From: Nitrosomonas sp. JL21 | GTDB lineage: Bacteria; Pseudomonadota; Gammaproteobacteria; Burkholderiales; Nitrosomonadaceae | NCBI RefSeq assembly: GCF_009833095.1 | Contig: NZ_QRCB01000011.1 | Location: 26,780-90,779, forward strand | DNA length: 64,000 nucleotides | Direction: 5' to 3' | Part shown: positions 35,141 to 44,352 of the stretch, piece by piece | Position numbering within the stretch: position 1 is the first letter of the stretch | Layout of the letters: every line of letters begins with the position of its first letter | Position numbers and translations under genes: made by a program | The notes under the pieces: model-generated | What the model saw: only the letters and a program-made list of their open reading frames with translations | Told to the model about the DNA's origin: nothing | Database searches by the model: none

Positions 35141-36772
35141 TTACCAACCGGCATACTGTAAGGCCCGTAAATCTCGGCCATAAATATCCGGTGAAAAATG
35201 TACTTTCTCGTGCTCGTCGACCCAGGCCGTAATATACACCAAGTAAATGGGTAATGGCTTACGTAAATGCATGGTTTTCGTTGCGCCGCTGTCGAAATGT
35301 TTAAGAAAGTCTTCCGACAGAGATTGCTCTCCCAGTGCGAAAGAGGCGAGTTCGAGCGGTTTTTCCAAGCGGATGCAACCCGAGCTGAATGTTCGAATAT
35401 CTTTCTGGAACAGTGATTTGGATGGTGTGTCGTGCAGATAGATATCGAATGAATTGGGAAACATGAATTTGATTCTGCCGAGTGCATTGTGCGCGCCGGG
35501 TTCTTGACGCAGCACGTAAGGAAATCCTTTTTTGAGCGCGTGCCAGTTGATCGTGCTGGGATCGATGGTTTCGTTGCGGCTGTGATTGGAAAAGATTTTG
35601 TAATTACCCGAGGCAAAAAAGGAAGGATCTTTCTGCTGTTTCGGCAACAGATCCTTGGTGGCGATGCTGGTGGGCACATTCCAATGGGGATTCAGGATCA
35701 TGTGCGAAAGAGCGCCATTGAAGCTGGGTGTTGAGCGGTAATCCCGACCGACGATGATGCGCATACTGAGCGCATGCTCATTCTGCTCCACTGCTGTAAG
35801 TCTGAATCCGCTGGTATTCACCATGAGATAGCGCTTTCCCAGATTTCTTGGGAGCCAGCGCAGGCGTTCCATGGCGATGCGCAGTTGACGAATTTTCCAC
35901 GCCAGCGGAATATTCAGGGCACGAATGGTATTTTTCCCAATGATGCCATCGGCATTCAAGCCATGCTGCGTCTGGAACGCTTTAATTGCAGCAACCAATT
36001 CGTCATCATACTGCCGACTTACGTCCGAAGTAAGCTGGAATTCTGCAATGCTATCGATGGTATAAGCCTGCGCGATGCGTTGACGGATCAGCGGAATGAT
36101 GTCATCTGCTGTGGATGGCCGAATGGATGGAGTTGTGGGGATATGAATCCAGGTTGGATGATCGATGATGTGCTGCCGATATCGCGCCAATGTCTGCTTC
36201 AATCGCTGATAACTCGGATTTTGCGGTGATAAGCCCTGCAATGATTTCAGTAATTTATTTGATTTCAGGGCTTCAAGCAGGAATGCCACCGCATCAAACG
36301 TGGGCTGAGAAATGTGCCAGTCGGGATCGGCAGCCGTTGCCGAAAGGCGTCCTCGCGATAAATCTTTCGCCAGCGTCAAGATGGCGTTCGAGGTGCGTAA
36401 TTCCAGCTCAGCGGCAACCTCCGCCGATTGCTGTAATCCCTGCCGAAGGTGGCGTAACTGTTGCAGTTGATAATCCTGGCTGTCCAGTCCTTCAGTGTCG
36501 GCGGTTGCAATGAAATCTAACGCTATGTCGAGAGATGGTAATTCTGCTGTTGCCGTCAACCAGATCGCTTGATACTGTCGCGCGGCATACAGTCGCTGTA
36601 GATCTTCAACGGCGGATTTCTTGAGGGCGAGCGAAGTAGCACTGGACAATCGCCGTTTGATATCCCCAGGCTCCAGCATCAGAGCCAGAGACAGGGAAGG
36701 GATGCTCAGTAAATACAGGCAACTTAGCAACTGGAGAAAAATTACGATCGATGTGGAGTGATGGTTCGTCAC
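35141..36772 (-). CDS. ycbB: YcbB/LdtD-type L,D-transpeptidase
   Basis: Periplasmic L,D-transpeptidase of 543 aa that makes 3-3 cross-links in peptidoglycan. Signal peptide or anchor at residues 8-31. Scaffold domain to about 240, a peptidoglycan-binding domain with AIKAFQTQHGLNADGIIGKN (about 258-277), then the YkuD catalytic domain with HMILNPHWNVP, the substrate-capping loop, and the active site TFSSGCIRLEKP, giving the catalytic Cys. Coupled with the DUF882 peptidase downstream, which could trim its products. Confidence 0.93.
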   Translation of the reverse strand: MTNHHSTSIVIFLQLLSCLYLLSIPSLSLALMLEPGDIKRRLSSATSLALKKSAVEDLQRLYAARQYQAIWLTATAELPSLDIALDFIATADTEGLDSQDYQLQQLRHLRQGLQQSAEVAAELELRTSNAILTLAKDLSRGRLSATAADPDWHISQPTFDAVAFLLEALKSNKLLKSLQGLSPQNPSYQRLKQTLARYRQHIIDHPTWIHIPTTPSIRPSTADDIIPLIRQRIAQAYTIDSIAEFQLTSDVSRQYDDELVAAIKAFQTQHGLNADGIIGKNTIRALNIPLAWKIRQLRIAMERLRWLPRNLGKRYLMVNTSGFRLTAVEQNEHALSMRIIVGRDYRSTPSFNGALSHMILNPHWNVPTSIATKDLLPKQQKDPSFFASGNYKIFSNHSRNETIDPSTINWHALKKGFPYVLRQEPGAHNALGRIKFMFPNSFDIYLHDTPSKSLFQKDIRTFSSGCIRLEKPLELASFALGEQSLSEDFLKHFDSGATKTMHLRKPLPIYLVYITAWVDEHEKVHFSPDIYGRDLRALQYAGW

Positions 36773-37158
36773 GACGAGAATCCTTGCGATAACGGGTTTC
36801 TTCGAAAAGTAGCGGATTCTACCATCAACACACTGTGGTGCTGTATGTACCTAAAAGCCAGAAATACCGGTCATTTCTGGATTTGCTGTGTTGTTTTTTG
36901 AATACAGTTGGGTATACACTGAAGCACTTCTTTGCATGATCAGGCGATGTTGAAGATTGACTTGAAATGCTCACTAACTATTTGTAAATCGATTTGTTTT
37001 GTCTGAATCCGGATTGCCTGACAGCTTTCCCAAAGCTTTTATAAAGAAGATGTTGAGCAACGCATCGGGACATTTGACTAGCCGCTCGAGTTTACGTATA
37101 TTTCACGCGAGGTTGGTAGCGATATTCAAAAAAAACCGCTGAATCGAATAGGTGATCC
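36773..37158. other. divergent intergenic region
   Basis: About 386 bases between the L,D-transpeptidase and M18 genes. An 8-base inverted repeat CCAGAAAT-N7-ATTTCTGG sits at 36858-36880, with a T-rich stretch TTGTTTTTTG shortly after on the plus strand. No gene seen. Confidence 0.4.
36858..36880 (+). repeat. inverted repeat CCAGAAAT-N7-ATTTCTGG
   Basis: Perfect 8-base stem in a divergent intergenic region; either a regulator site or an orphan terminator-like hairpin (a T6 run lies 13 bases on). Confidence 0.3.
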
Positions 37159-38460
37159 ATGACAGCTCAACAGCATGTGCAGCATCTGCTCGATTTCATT
37201 GATGGAAGTCCCAGTCCCTGGCACGCGGTGTCGTCGATTGAATCGGCAGTCCAGGCCGCTCAGTTCATCCGGATCGATGAATCCGCAAAATGGCAATTGC
37301 AAGAAAATGGACGGTATTATGTCGTTCGTGACGATTCATCGATAGTGCTGTTCGTGCTCGGCAATAAATCACCTGCTGAGTCAGGCTTCAAGATCATCGG
37401 TGCGCATACCGATTCTCCAGGCTTTCGGATTCGGCCAAATACTGCAACACTAAGTGATGGCTTCGCTCGACTTGGCGTCGAGATTTATGGGGGGCCCATT
37501 TTAGCAACCTTTACCGATCGCGATTTGAGTCTGGCGGGCCGAATTAGCTTCTCAGATGAAAAGCAAGTCAGGCAGAAGCTTGTGCGTTTCGATCAACCCT
37601 TGCTGCGTCTGCCTAATCTGGCGATTCACATGAATCGGGGCGTCAATGAAGATGGCCTGAAATTACACAAGCAAAACGAATTACCACTGTTATTGGCACG
37701 ATTCACAGAAGGCCAATTGCCGCAATCTTATTTAACGGCGTTGCTTGAAAAAGCGGCAGCGGTGGATATCGGTCAACTGGTGTCCTGGGATCTTGCGGTC
37801 TATGACACGCAGAAAGGCGTGTTTTGGGGAGCTAACGAGGAATTCTATGCTGACAGTCAGATTGACAATTTGGCTTCCTGTCATGCGGGATTGCAGGCCT
37901 TGCTCGATGAGAATGTTCTGCAGCACGCGGAAAGCACGTTGGTGTGTGCTTTTTTCGATCATGAAGAAATTGGCAGCGAGAGCCATATCGGCGCTGCTGG
38001 CAGTTTTCTGGCCGATGTATTGCAGCGCATCAGTATCGCACTATCGTTGGATCGTGAAGATACAGCGCGGGCACTGGCTCAGAGCTTCTTGATCAGCGCT
38101 GATATGGCGCATGCCTATCATCCTAATTTTCCTTCAGCGTATGACGCTGACCATCGGGTTTTCGTCAACAAAGGGCCGGTCATCAAGTCGAACGCGAGTC
38201 GCCGCTATAGCTCGGAAAGCGTTTCAAGTGCTTATTTCATTCGCTGGTGCGAGGATGCAGAAGTGCCCTATCAACGGTATACCCACAGAAGTGATTTACC
38301 TTGTGGCAGTACCATAGGCCCCATAGCCTCGGCAAAGCTGGGGGTGCGCAGCGTTGATATCGGTTGTCCGATGTGGGCGATGCACAGCATTCGCGAAAGC
38401 GCAGGGGTGCAAGATCATGAGTATCTGATCAAAGTACTGAAGCAATTTTTTGTCGATTAA
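37159..38460 (+). CDS. apeB: M18 family aminopeptidase
   Basis: Dodecameric zinc aminopeptidase of 433 aa, the usual length, removing acidic and other N-terminal residues. N-terminal FIDGSPSPWHAVSSIE; metal site residues in KIIGAHTDSPGFRIRPN, IDNLASCHAG, FFDHEEIGSESHIGAAG, SADMAHAYHPNF and the C-terminal RSDLPCGSTIGPI with MWAMHSIRE. All ligands appear present. Stands alone; a weak stem (TCCCT-N5-AGGGA) follows the stop. Confidence 0.95.
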   Translation: MTAQQHVQHLLDFIDGSPSPWHAVSSIESAVQAAQFIRIDESAKWQLQENGRYYVVRDDSSIVLFVLGNKSPAESGFKIIGAHTDSPGFRIRPNTATLSDGFARLGVEIYGGPILATFTDRDLSLAGRISFSDEKQVRQKLVRFDQPLLRLPNLAIHMNRGVNEDGLKLHKQNELPLLLARFTEGQLPQSYLTALLEKAAAVDIGQLVSWDLAVYDTQKGVFWGANEEFYADSQIDNLASCHAGLQALLDENVLQHAESTLVCAFFDHEEIGSESHIGAAGSFLADVLQRISIALSLDREDTARALAQSFLISADMAHAYHPNFPSAYDADHRVFVNKGPVIKSNASRRYSSESVSSAYFIRWCEDAEVPYQRYTHRSDLPCGSTIGPIASAKLGVRSVDIGCPMWAMHSIRESAGVQDHEYLIKVLKQFFVD

Positions 38461-38590
38461 GCGTAATTTATTCCCTATATAAGGGAGATTGTTTCTGGAT
38501 AAATTGAGATATAACTATAAGGCTTCATTGATTTGATGATTTTTTAAACTTGTGTGACTTTACCCTTATTGGATGTTTGATCATTGACTT

Positions 38591-39445
38591 ATGAATATTC
38601 TTACTTACGACATCGAGGATTGGTTTCATTTACTTGATATTGATTCAACGGCGACCGAAGTGCAATGGAGTAATTTCAAACCTCGAATTCATGCCAATGT
38701 AGAACGTTTGCTGGAATTAACACTACGGCACCAGCATCCGGCAACTTTTTTTTGTTTGGGATGGGTAGCTCAACGTTATCCGGAAATTATCCGACGGATC
38801 GATGAACTGGGATTTGAAGTAGCCTCACATTCTCACATGCATCAATTGGTGTATCAGCAAACTCCCCAGCAGTTTCTGGATGATTTGAAACGCTCAATTT
38901 ATACCCTTGAAGATATCACCGGTAAAAAAATTAAAACCTATCGTGCCCCGGGATTTTCACTCACCAGAGGAAATGCGTGGGCAGTCGAAGCTCTTCTTGA
39001 ATGTGGTATAGAAAGAGACAGCTCCATTTTCCCGACTGAACGAGGGCACGGAGGTTATGATGATTTCGGGCGAGCAGAACCTTCATTATTGAATTGCTCA
39101 GCCGGAAAGATCAAGGAATTCCCGATCAATCTGGGAAAATTTCTAGGCAAATCATTCGTCTTCTCTGGGGGGGGATATTTCAGGCTCATGCCATATTCAG
39201 TCATTCAAAATTTGACAGAACGCGCCGATTATGTGATGACCTATTTTCATCCACGCGATTTTGACTCCGAACAACCGGTGCTGGATTTGCCACTTTCGCG
39301 AAAATTTAAATCTTATGTGGGCCTCAAGGGTGCTTATAAGAAATTAGATCAATGGCTGGCGCAGAATAAATTCATCGATATTGCCACTGCAGACAAACTT
39401 GTAAACTGGGATACTGCTCAGTGTGTTGAAATGTCTTCTTACTGA
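38591..39445 (+). CDS. polysaccharide deacetylase (NodB/PuuE-like, exosortase-linked type)
   Basis: Carbohydrate esterase 4 type protein, 284 aa, without signal peptide. It begins MNILTYDIEDWFHLLDI (NodB motif 1 in the DxEDW form), has TFFCLGWVAQRYPEIIRRI, the metal motif SHSHMHQ and RAPGFSLTRGNAWA, and a C-terminal YVMTYFHPRDFD. This form matches the DUF3473-containing deacetylases found in exosortase/EPS loci. It probably removes acetyl groups from a surface polysaccharide precursor. It stands some 16 kb upstream of the eps cluster. Confidence 0.87.
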   Translation: MNILTYDIEDWFHLLDIDSTATEVQWSNFKPRIHANVERLLELTLRHQHPATFFCLGWVAQRYPEIIRRIDELGFEVASHSHMHQLVYQQTPQQFLDDLKRSIYTLEDITGKKIKTYRAPGFSLTRGNAWAVEALLECGIERDSSIFPTERGHGGYDDFGRAEPSLLNCSAGKIKEFPINLGKFLGKSFVFSGGGYFRLMPYSVIQNLTERADYVMTYFHPRDFDSEQPVLDLPLSRKFKSYVGLKGAYKKLDQWLAQNKFIDIATADKLVNWDTAQCVEMSSY

Positions 39446-39853
39446 ATACAGTGTCATTAAGTTTCAAGCGGTTTTTCTGCATCTCACTTATAAATACTTC
39501 TTATCATGATCAGAATAAAATTTACTTATCAGTAAACGTCTTCTTAGAAAGAAAATGATTTTTTTATGTCTTCCATTGGAAATATCAAATCGAATAACGA
39601 AGTATCAAGAAGACGTTTTTGAGATATCCGGTAATAGAATAATCATTCAATAATCATGGTGTTAACGAGACAATTGCGGCAATGAATGAAACATGATTTT
39701 TGCCGCTACGGTAATGGCATCAGAAATGCTACTTTTATCGCAATGTATGCAATGGCAGATATAAATTTAAGCAAGGCTGGCTGGAAATAACAATTGGATT
39801 TTCAACACAAGTTGTTCTCATTTTGCAGAGTTCTTAATTAGCCGCAATTATCT
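39446..39853. other. AT-rich intergenic region
   Basis: About 400 bases between the deacetylase and the sugar-phosphate transferase. No ORF, repeat or terminator recognised. Markedly AT-rich compared with the flanking genes. Confidence 0.4.
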
Positions 39854-41524
39854 ATGAATGAAATCTCTATTGAATTACTCGGATTAATTTTCTGGATGAC
39901 ACTTTTTTTGTCTGCATTGCTCATACCTGTTGCAATCAAAGTGGCAATGAAAGTCGGTGCAATGGATATTCCCAAGCACCGAAGTATGCATAAGGTCCCC
40001 AAACCCCGCTTGGGGGGTCTTGCGATTTCAATCAGTCTTATACTGGTTTGTTTAATTTTTCTCCCGTTCGATGTTCCCGTCATTGCGTTTCTATCCGGAT
40101 TGGTCGTGATTGTAATCACGGGCGTAATTGATGACATCAAACAAATTTCACCTACTCGAAAGCTCTTAGGGCAAGTTCTGGCTGCACTGGTATTTGTTTA
40201 TTTGAGTGGGATGAGAATTGAGGAAGTTGGAGATATTTTTGGGTTGGGGGAAATATATCTCAACGGAATATCTTTTTTTGTTACGGTATTTTTTTCAGTA
40301 GGAATGATCAATGCGCTCAACTTGGCCGATGGTCTTGATAGCTTGGCGGGAGGGATATCAGCCATAGCTCTGATATTTCTAGGATATTTCGCCTGGAATT
40401 CCGGACAGACATGGTTATTGGTCATTGCAGTATCGTTACTGGGAGCAATTTTTGGTTTTTTAAGATTCAACAGCTATCCCACCCGATCCTTTATGGGTGA
40501 CAATGGCAGCATGATGCTGGGTTATGTGCTGGCAGTCATGTTCGTTAGTTTGGGCCATAGCTCACATCAACCTTTATCTGCGCTGGCCATGGTGGTTGCC
40601 TTGCCATTGCTGGATACGCTCATCGTGATGGGGCGGCGTATCTATAATGGACATAATCCATTCCATTCTGATCGAACTCATTTGCATCATTGTTTAATTG
40701 ATCTCGGTTTGCCCCATCCTGAGGCAGTAGCATTGATTTATATGATGATGTTCTGCTTTGGATTATTGGCTATTTCAGTTCGGAATGAACCGGATTGGGT
40801 AATTTTTGCGAGCCTGATGGGTGTCGGTTTATTCATTTTTTCAAGCATCTGGTTGGCGCAAAGTGCTGGCATGCATTATAACCATCTGAAAACCAACAAG
40901 CTGGATTCTATCAGGCAATTGGATGCTTTGAAGAGTATAGCTTATGGATTCAAGGTCACTGCTCAACCGATTGGTGCCATTATCTTGCTGGCTTTGCTGT
41001 TACCGGCGTTGTTCGCACCTGTTTTGACATTAAGCAGTGACAGAGTATTACTGCTGTATGCGATGATAGCGTTGCTGGTGTTTCTTACTTTCCGTATTCG
41101 GCGCGCTGGAGATCTGAGCATAGTGCATGGAATTTTGTTTTTATGCATATTCTCGCTGTTATTCGTTTACAAACTCTCTTCATTGATCCACCCCTCTTGG
41201 TTGGGGGAATATGTCAATGTACTGTCAGCGATAGCGTTGTCATGGGTGGCTCTGAAGTTGTTTTTTACTAAGTACAGTCAAGTTATTTTCGCGGCTGATT
41301 TTGAATTATTGATTCTGCTGTTTTCCGGGTTTATCGCCTATGTACTGATGGAAGAGTTGCCTGCATCTTCAATCGTATTGCAGGCTATTCAGCATGCTTT
41401 CTTATTAGCTATTCCATTTTTACTGGTGATGAAAATCAATATTCACAACTATGGTCAGACTCGTAAACTTTTATTCCCTATAATCATTACTCTTGTGATT
41501 GTATTGGCCAGAGCTTCTGTTTGA
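39854..41524 (+). CDS. MraY/WecA-type undecaprenyl-phosphate sugar-1-P transferase with extra C-terminal membrane domain
   Basis: Glycosyltransferase-4 family integral membrane protein that loads a sugar-1-phosphate onto undecaprenyl phosphate, starting a surface polysaccharide. Core (about 1-345): MHKVPKPRLGGLAI, GVIDDIKQISPTRKLLGQ, NALNLADGLDSLAGG, RSFMGDNGSMMLGY and SDRTHLHHCLIDLG. WecA-like enzymes are about 350 aa; here about 200 further residues (from 355) form several more hydrophobic segments of unknown role. Its final TGA overlaps a chance ORF. It may serve the eps pathway. Confidence 0.88.
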   Translation: MNEISIELLGLIFWMTLFLSALLIPVAIKVAMKVGAMDIPKHRSMHKVPKPRLGGLAISISLILVCLIFLPFDVPVIAFLSGLVVIVITGVIDDIKQISPTRKLLGQVLAALVFVYLSGMRIEEVGDIFGLGEIYLNGISFFVTVFFSVGMINALNLADGLDSLAGGISAIALIFLGYFAWNSGQTWLLVIAVSLLGAIFGFLRFNSYPTRSFMGDNGSMMLGYVLAVMFVSLGHSSHQPLSALAMVVALPLLDTLIVMGRRIYNGHNPFHSDRTHLHHCLIDLGLPHPEAVALIYMMMFCFGLLAISVRNEPDWVIFASLMGVGLFIFSSIWLAQSAGMHYNHLKTNKLDSIRQLDALKSIAYGFKVTAQPIGAIILLALLLPALFAPVLTLSSDRVLLLYAMIALLVFLTFRIRRAGDLSIVHGILFLCIFSLLFVYKLSSLIHPSWLGEYVNVLSAIALSWVALKLFFTKYSQVIFAADFELLILLFSGFIAYVLMEELPASSIVLQAIQHAFLLAIPFLLVMKINIHNYGQTRKLLFPIIITLVIVLARASV

Positions 41525-41677
41525 TGCAGCGTCCGCTCCTGCTTGTCGGCCACTGGGGAATTTCAATATTCATACAGAACGTGAGCACTAATCAGTACAG
41601 CCTCCCCGCGGAAATGCAAAACCATACCGTTTCCTCATGTCATATTCGTCAATGCAATGCGTTCATTCTAGAAACTG

Positions 41678-42151
41678 CTATATCCAATCAGGCTGCACCA
41701 TGACGCTGCCGACTAGATGGGTTGCGGCTTCGGGGCTTTGCGCGACTTCGACCGCCAGCCATTCGCGATTGATGGCATCAGTGTTCAATCGCGATAGGTG
41801 ATCATTGAGTTCCTGTGCGGTTGCAGGACGTAACACAGGCCGATCATATGTTGCGCTATAGGAATGCCGTTTTACGCGGCTTGTTCAAACCAGTTGCAGG
41901 CCACGATACGGTCAACGGCCGCGTCCCCAACCATGTTGATAAAACTGCGCCAGCGTGAATTGCGCCAGCGGGTGATGGCCGTTCACAGCAGCGGCGTGAT
42001 AAAGATCGAAAGCCTGCGCATAATCTCCCGATGTCAACATGGCTTGCGCGGTGCGGATGGCGCTGTCATGGCCGGTTGATGCCGGGTTGCCCGCAACAGC
42101 GCTGGACATAAGGGCTACGATACCGAGTATCGTCCAAAGTGCTTGGGTCAT
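41678..42151 (-). pseudogene. decayed Sel1-repeat secreted protein
   Basis: Starts MTQALWTILGIVALMSSAVA (signal peptide), then a Sel1-like unit with DYAQAFDLYHAAAVNGHHPL and AQFTLAQFYQHGWG; that frame stops at 41912. A second frame continues the repeat as DRIVACNWFEQAA, hits a TAA, then NGIPIAQHMIGLCYV. A third frame carries the tail: ATAQELNDHLSRLNTDAINR, AVEVAQSPEAATHLVGS to a TAG at 41678. So at least two frameshifts and one in-frame stop break one original gene. The tail does not resemble a Sel1 repeat. Confidence 0.7.
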
Positions 42152-42180
42152 TTTTTCGACCAGACCGCTGACGATCGAGA

Positions 42181-42882
42181 TTAAGGCCGCTGCGGGAATA
42201 CGCCTTGCCAGGCGATGATGCAATTCACGACGGTGTAAGGCTGCATGTTCGGAAAGGACTGGGAATTGCCAGTTGGACCAATATCGACTGTCGTATTCGT
42301 GTTTGTCACGATGCCGAGACCGTTCAGCGTGGTTTCGATCGACGCCGCATTCATGCTGACATTCGGCGCAGCAGAGGAATAGGCTGAGTTCAATCCTTTG
42401 GCATTGGCCAATGCATTACCACCGGCAGTCTTCTGATCGGCATCGCTGTTCACGGCCTTCAGTGTCGAGGTCGCTGTGGCGCCAAGGGCAACTGCGGAAG
42501 TCGATGTTGAGATTGCGGTGACTGGGTGGGTATGTGCAGGCAATTGATTGATGGTTAATGTGGTATTTTCGGTTCCACCCATTTGCCCAAGCGAGTACGC
42601 CGAACCATCCAGATTCCGTCCCTGATGTAATGGAGCTCTGCCGCGCATGTCAGGCAACTTGAAGTTGGTGGCGCCATCCCCACCGTAGGTAGTGTCGAGT
42701 AGGGAAAAGAGCGCGTTGTACTGGTTGATGGGTAATATTTGCCCGTCGCACTGCAACCAGCCATTGGGCGCATAATTAAATGCGACGTAACTAATTTCTC
42801 CAACGCAAGGCTCCATGCCCGTATTGGCATGATGGGGTGCGGCGGCTAAAAATGCGAGCGTTGCCGTCAATCTCGAGAACAT
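42181..42882 (-). CDS. secreted phage tail-collar family protein (MdpB-like)
   Basis: Protein of 233 aa with a probable signal peptide (MFSRLTATLAFLAAAPHHA). The tail-collar fold is clear: CVGEISYVAFNYAPNGWLQC, GQILPINQYNALFSLLDTTY, NFKLPDMRGRAPLHQG and GGTENTTLTINQLPAHTH, with the C-terminal MQPYTVVNCIIAWQG. These microcystin-dependent-like (MdpB) proteins occur singly on many chromosomes; their role, possibly adhesion or surface structure, is unclear. No phage genes surround it. Its downstream neighbour is the broken Sel1 gene. Confidence 0.85.
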   Translation of the reverse strand: MFSRLTATLAFLAAAPHHANTGMEPCVGEISYVAFNYAPNGWLQCDGQILPINQYNALFSLLDTTYGGDGATNFKLPDMRGRAPLHQGRNLDGSAYSLGQMGGTENTTLTINQLPAHTHPVTAISTSTSAVALGATATSTLKAVNSDADQKTAGGNALANAKGLNSAYSSAAPNVSMNAASIETTLNGLGIVTNTNTTVDIGPTGNSQSFPNMQPYTVVNCIIAWQGVFPQRP

Positions 42883-43122
42883 TGGATTTTTTTTGTGCGC
42901 TTCATAACTGTCCTTTCGAATGGATGAGAGTTAAATGCCTGAAAGGTATCTGTCAGTGAATGAATTATTCTGAGTAATCAGAACGATGAGCATCGTAGCA
43001 GTACGCTTTCTGAAACAAAAGTCAGTATGAGCTGCTTTTTGTCCTTAATTCTTCAATTGCGAGTCGTATAACTTCCAATATGCCGATTCAAACCGATGAC
43101 TCTCTGATGATAAGATGAAGCA

Positions 43123-44352
43123 ATGAAATTACGAGATCTGAAAAACTGGACGGAGTATTGGCAGCAACTGCGCACGGCATTGTTGGAACCTGCGGTTGAT
43201 AAGCAAGCGCTGGAAACTTCGTTGCATGAAGCGCGTTCACGACTTCCAGTCCCGGTGGTATGGTTGCTGGGCAAGACACAGGCCGGCAAGACCTCCATCA
43301 TACGTGCGCTGACCGGCAGCCCTGCCACTGAAATCGGCAATGGTTTTCAGCCGTGCACGCGCCATTCGCGCTTCTATGATTTCCCGATGGAAGCGCCTGT
43401 GATCCGCTTCCTCGATACCCGCGGCCTGGGTGAAGTGTCGTATGATCCTGCGGACGACATGCAGTATTGTGAATCGCAAGCGCATCTGCTGATTGCCGTG
43501 ATGAAAGTCGCCGATATCAATCAATCCGCTGTGTTTGAACCGTTGCAGGCCATACGCCAACGTCATCCGGAGTGGCCGTTGCTGATCGTGCAAACCGGTC
43601 TGCACGAGCTTTATCCGCATCGCGACGGTCATGTTCATCCATGGCCGTATGGACATGAACCGCTGCCGGACTCGATTCCGATTGACCTGAGACGCGCCAT
43701 TCAAGCGCAGCGCGATGCTTTGCAATCATTGTCGGGTTTTGCGCCAGTGCGATGGGTCGCTGTCGATTTGACCCTGCCGGAAGATGGTTTCGATCCGCCG
43801 GACTATGGTCTCGAAGCTTTGTGGGAAGCGATTGAATCGTTGACGTCGCTGGGTTTGCAGCAGCAGTTGAGCGGCGACAAGGAAATTCACGACTTGTATG
43901 CCCGCACCGCGCACCAGCATATTGTCGGTTATGCGCTGACGGCGGCAGGGCTGGGGGCACTACCGGCGGTGGATCTGGTTGCGGTGTCGGCAGTGCAGGC
44001 CAAGTTGTTGCATAGCTTGGCAATATTGTATGGACAACAGTGGGATAAGACCACGATTACCGATTTTCTCGGCTTGATCGGCGTCGGGATTGCTTCGAGT
44101 TATTTGACCCGGCTACTGAGTCGCGCGATCGTGAAAATTATTCCGGTGTGGGGGCAGACCATGGGCGCTGTGTGGGGTGCCAGCTCGAGCGGGGCAACGA
44201 CGTACGCTCTGGGAAAAACCGCAATTTATTTTTTTATCCGGCGCAAGAACGGCCTGCAGGTCGATCCCGATACTTTGCGCGGCATTTACGCCAAGGAACT
44301 GGAGCGGGGTGCTGCCATGCTGAAGGATCGATTACAGGGCCGCACCGAATGA
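43123..44352 (+). CDS. TRAFAC-type GTPase with C-terminal DUF697 domain
   Basis: Protein of 409 aa. P-loop GKTQAGKTSIIRALTG (49-64), G3 FLDTRGLGE (about 96-104); the canonical NKxD (G4) is replaced by a segment IVQTGLHELYP. C-terminal DUF697 (YcjF-like) region with GYALTAAGLGALPAVDLVAV and several hydrophobic, glycine-rich segments (about 275-380) that may insert in or bind the membrane. The specific function is unknown. Its TGA overlaps the next gene's ATG by four bases, so the two GTPases are co-translated. Confidence 0.78.
   Translation: MKLRDLKNWTEYWQQLRTALLEPAVDKQALETSLHEARSRLPVPVVWLLGKTQAGKTSIIRALTGSPATEIGNGFQPCTRHSRFYDFPMEAPVIRFLDTRGLGEVSYDPADDMQYCESQAHLLIAVMKVADINQSAVFEPLQAIRQRHPEWPLLIVQTGLHELYPHRDGHVHPWPYGHEPLPDSIPIDLRRAIQAQRDALQSLSGFAPVRWVAVDLTLPEDGFDPPDYGLEALWEAIESLTSLGLQQQLSGDKEIHDLYARTAHQHIVGYALTAAGLGALPAVDLVAVSAVQAKLLHSLAILYGQQWDKTTITDFLGLIGVGIASSYLTRLLSRAIVKIIPVWGQTMGAVWGASSSGATTYALGKTAIYFFIRRKNGLQVDPDTLRGIYAKELERGAAMLKDRLQGRTE

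Noticed and set aside
41521..41703. 60-codon frame after the sugar-1-phosphate transferase, overlapping its stop
   Set aside because: Although the overlap resembles coupling, the product has no recognisable features and its end runs into the tail of the broken Sel1 gene on the other strand.
44148..44348. 67-codon upstream extension of the second GTPase
   Set aside because: Lies wholly in an alternative frame of the first GTPase; the ATGA overlap start followed by two membrane helices is far more likely.
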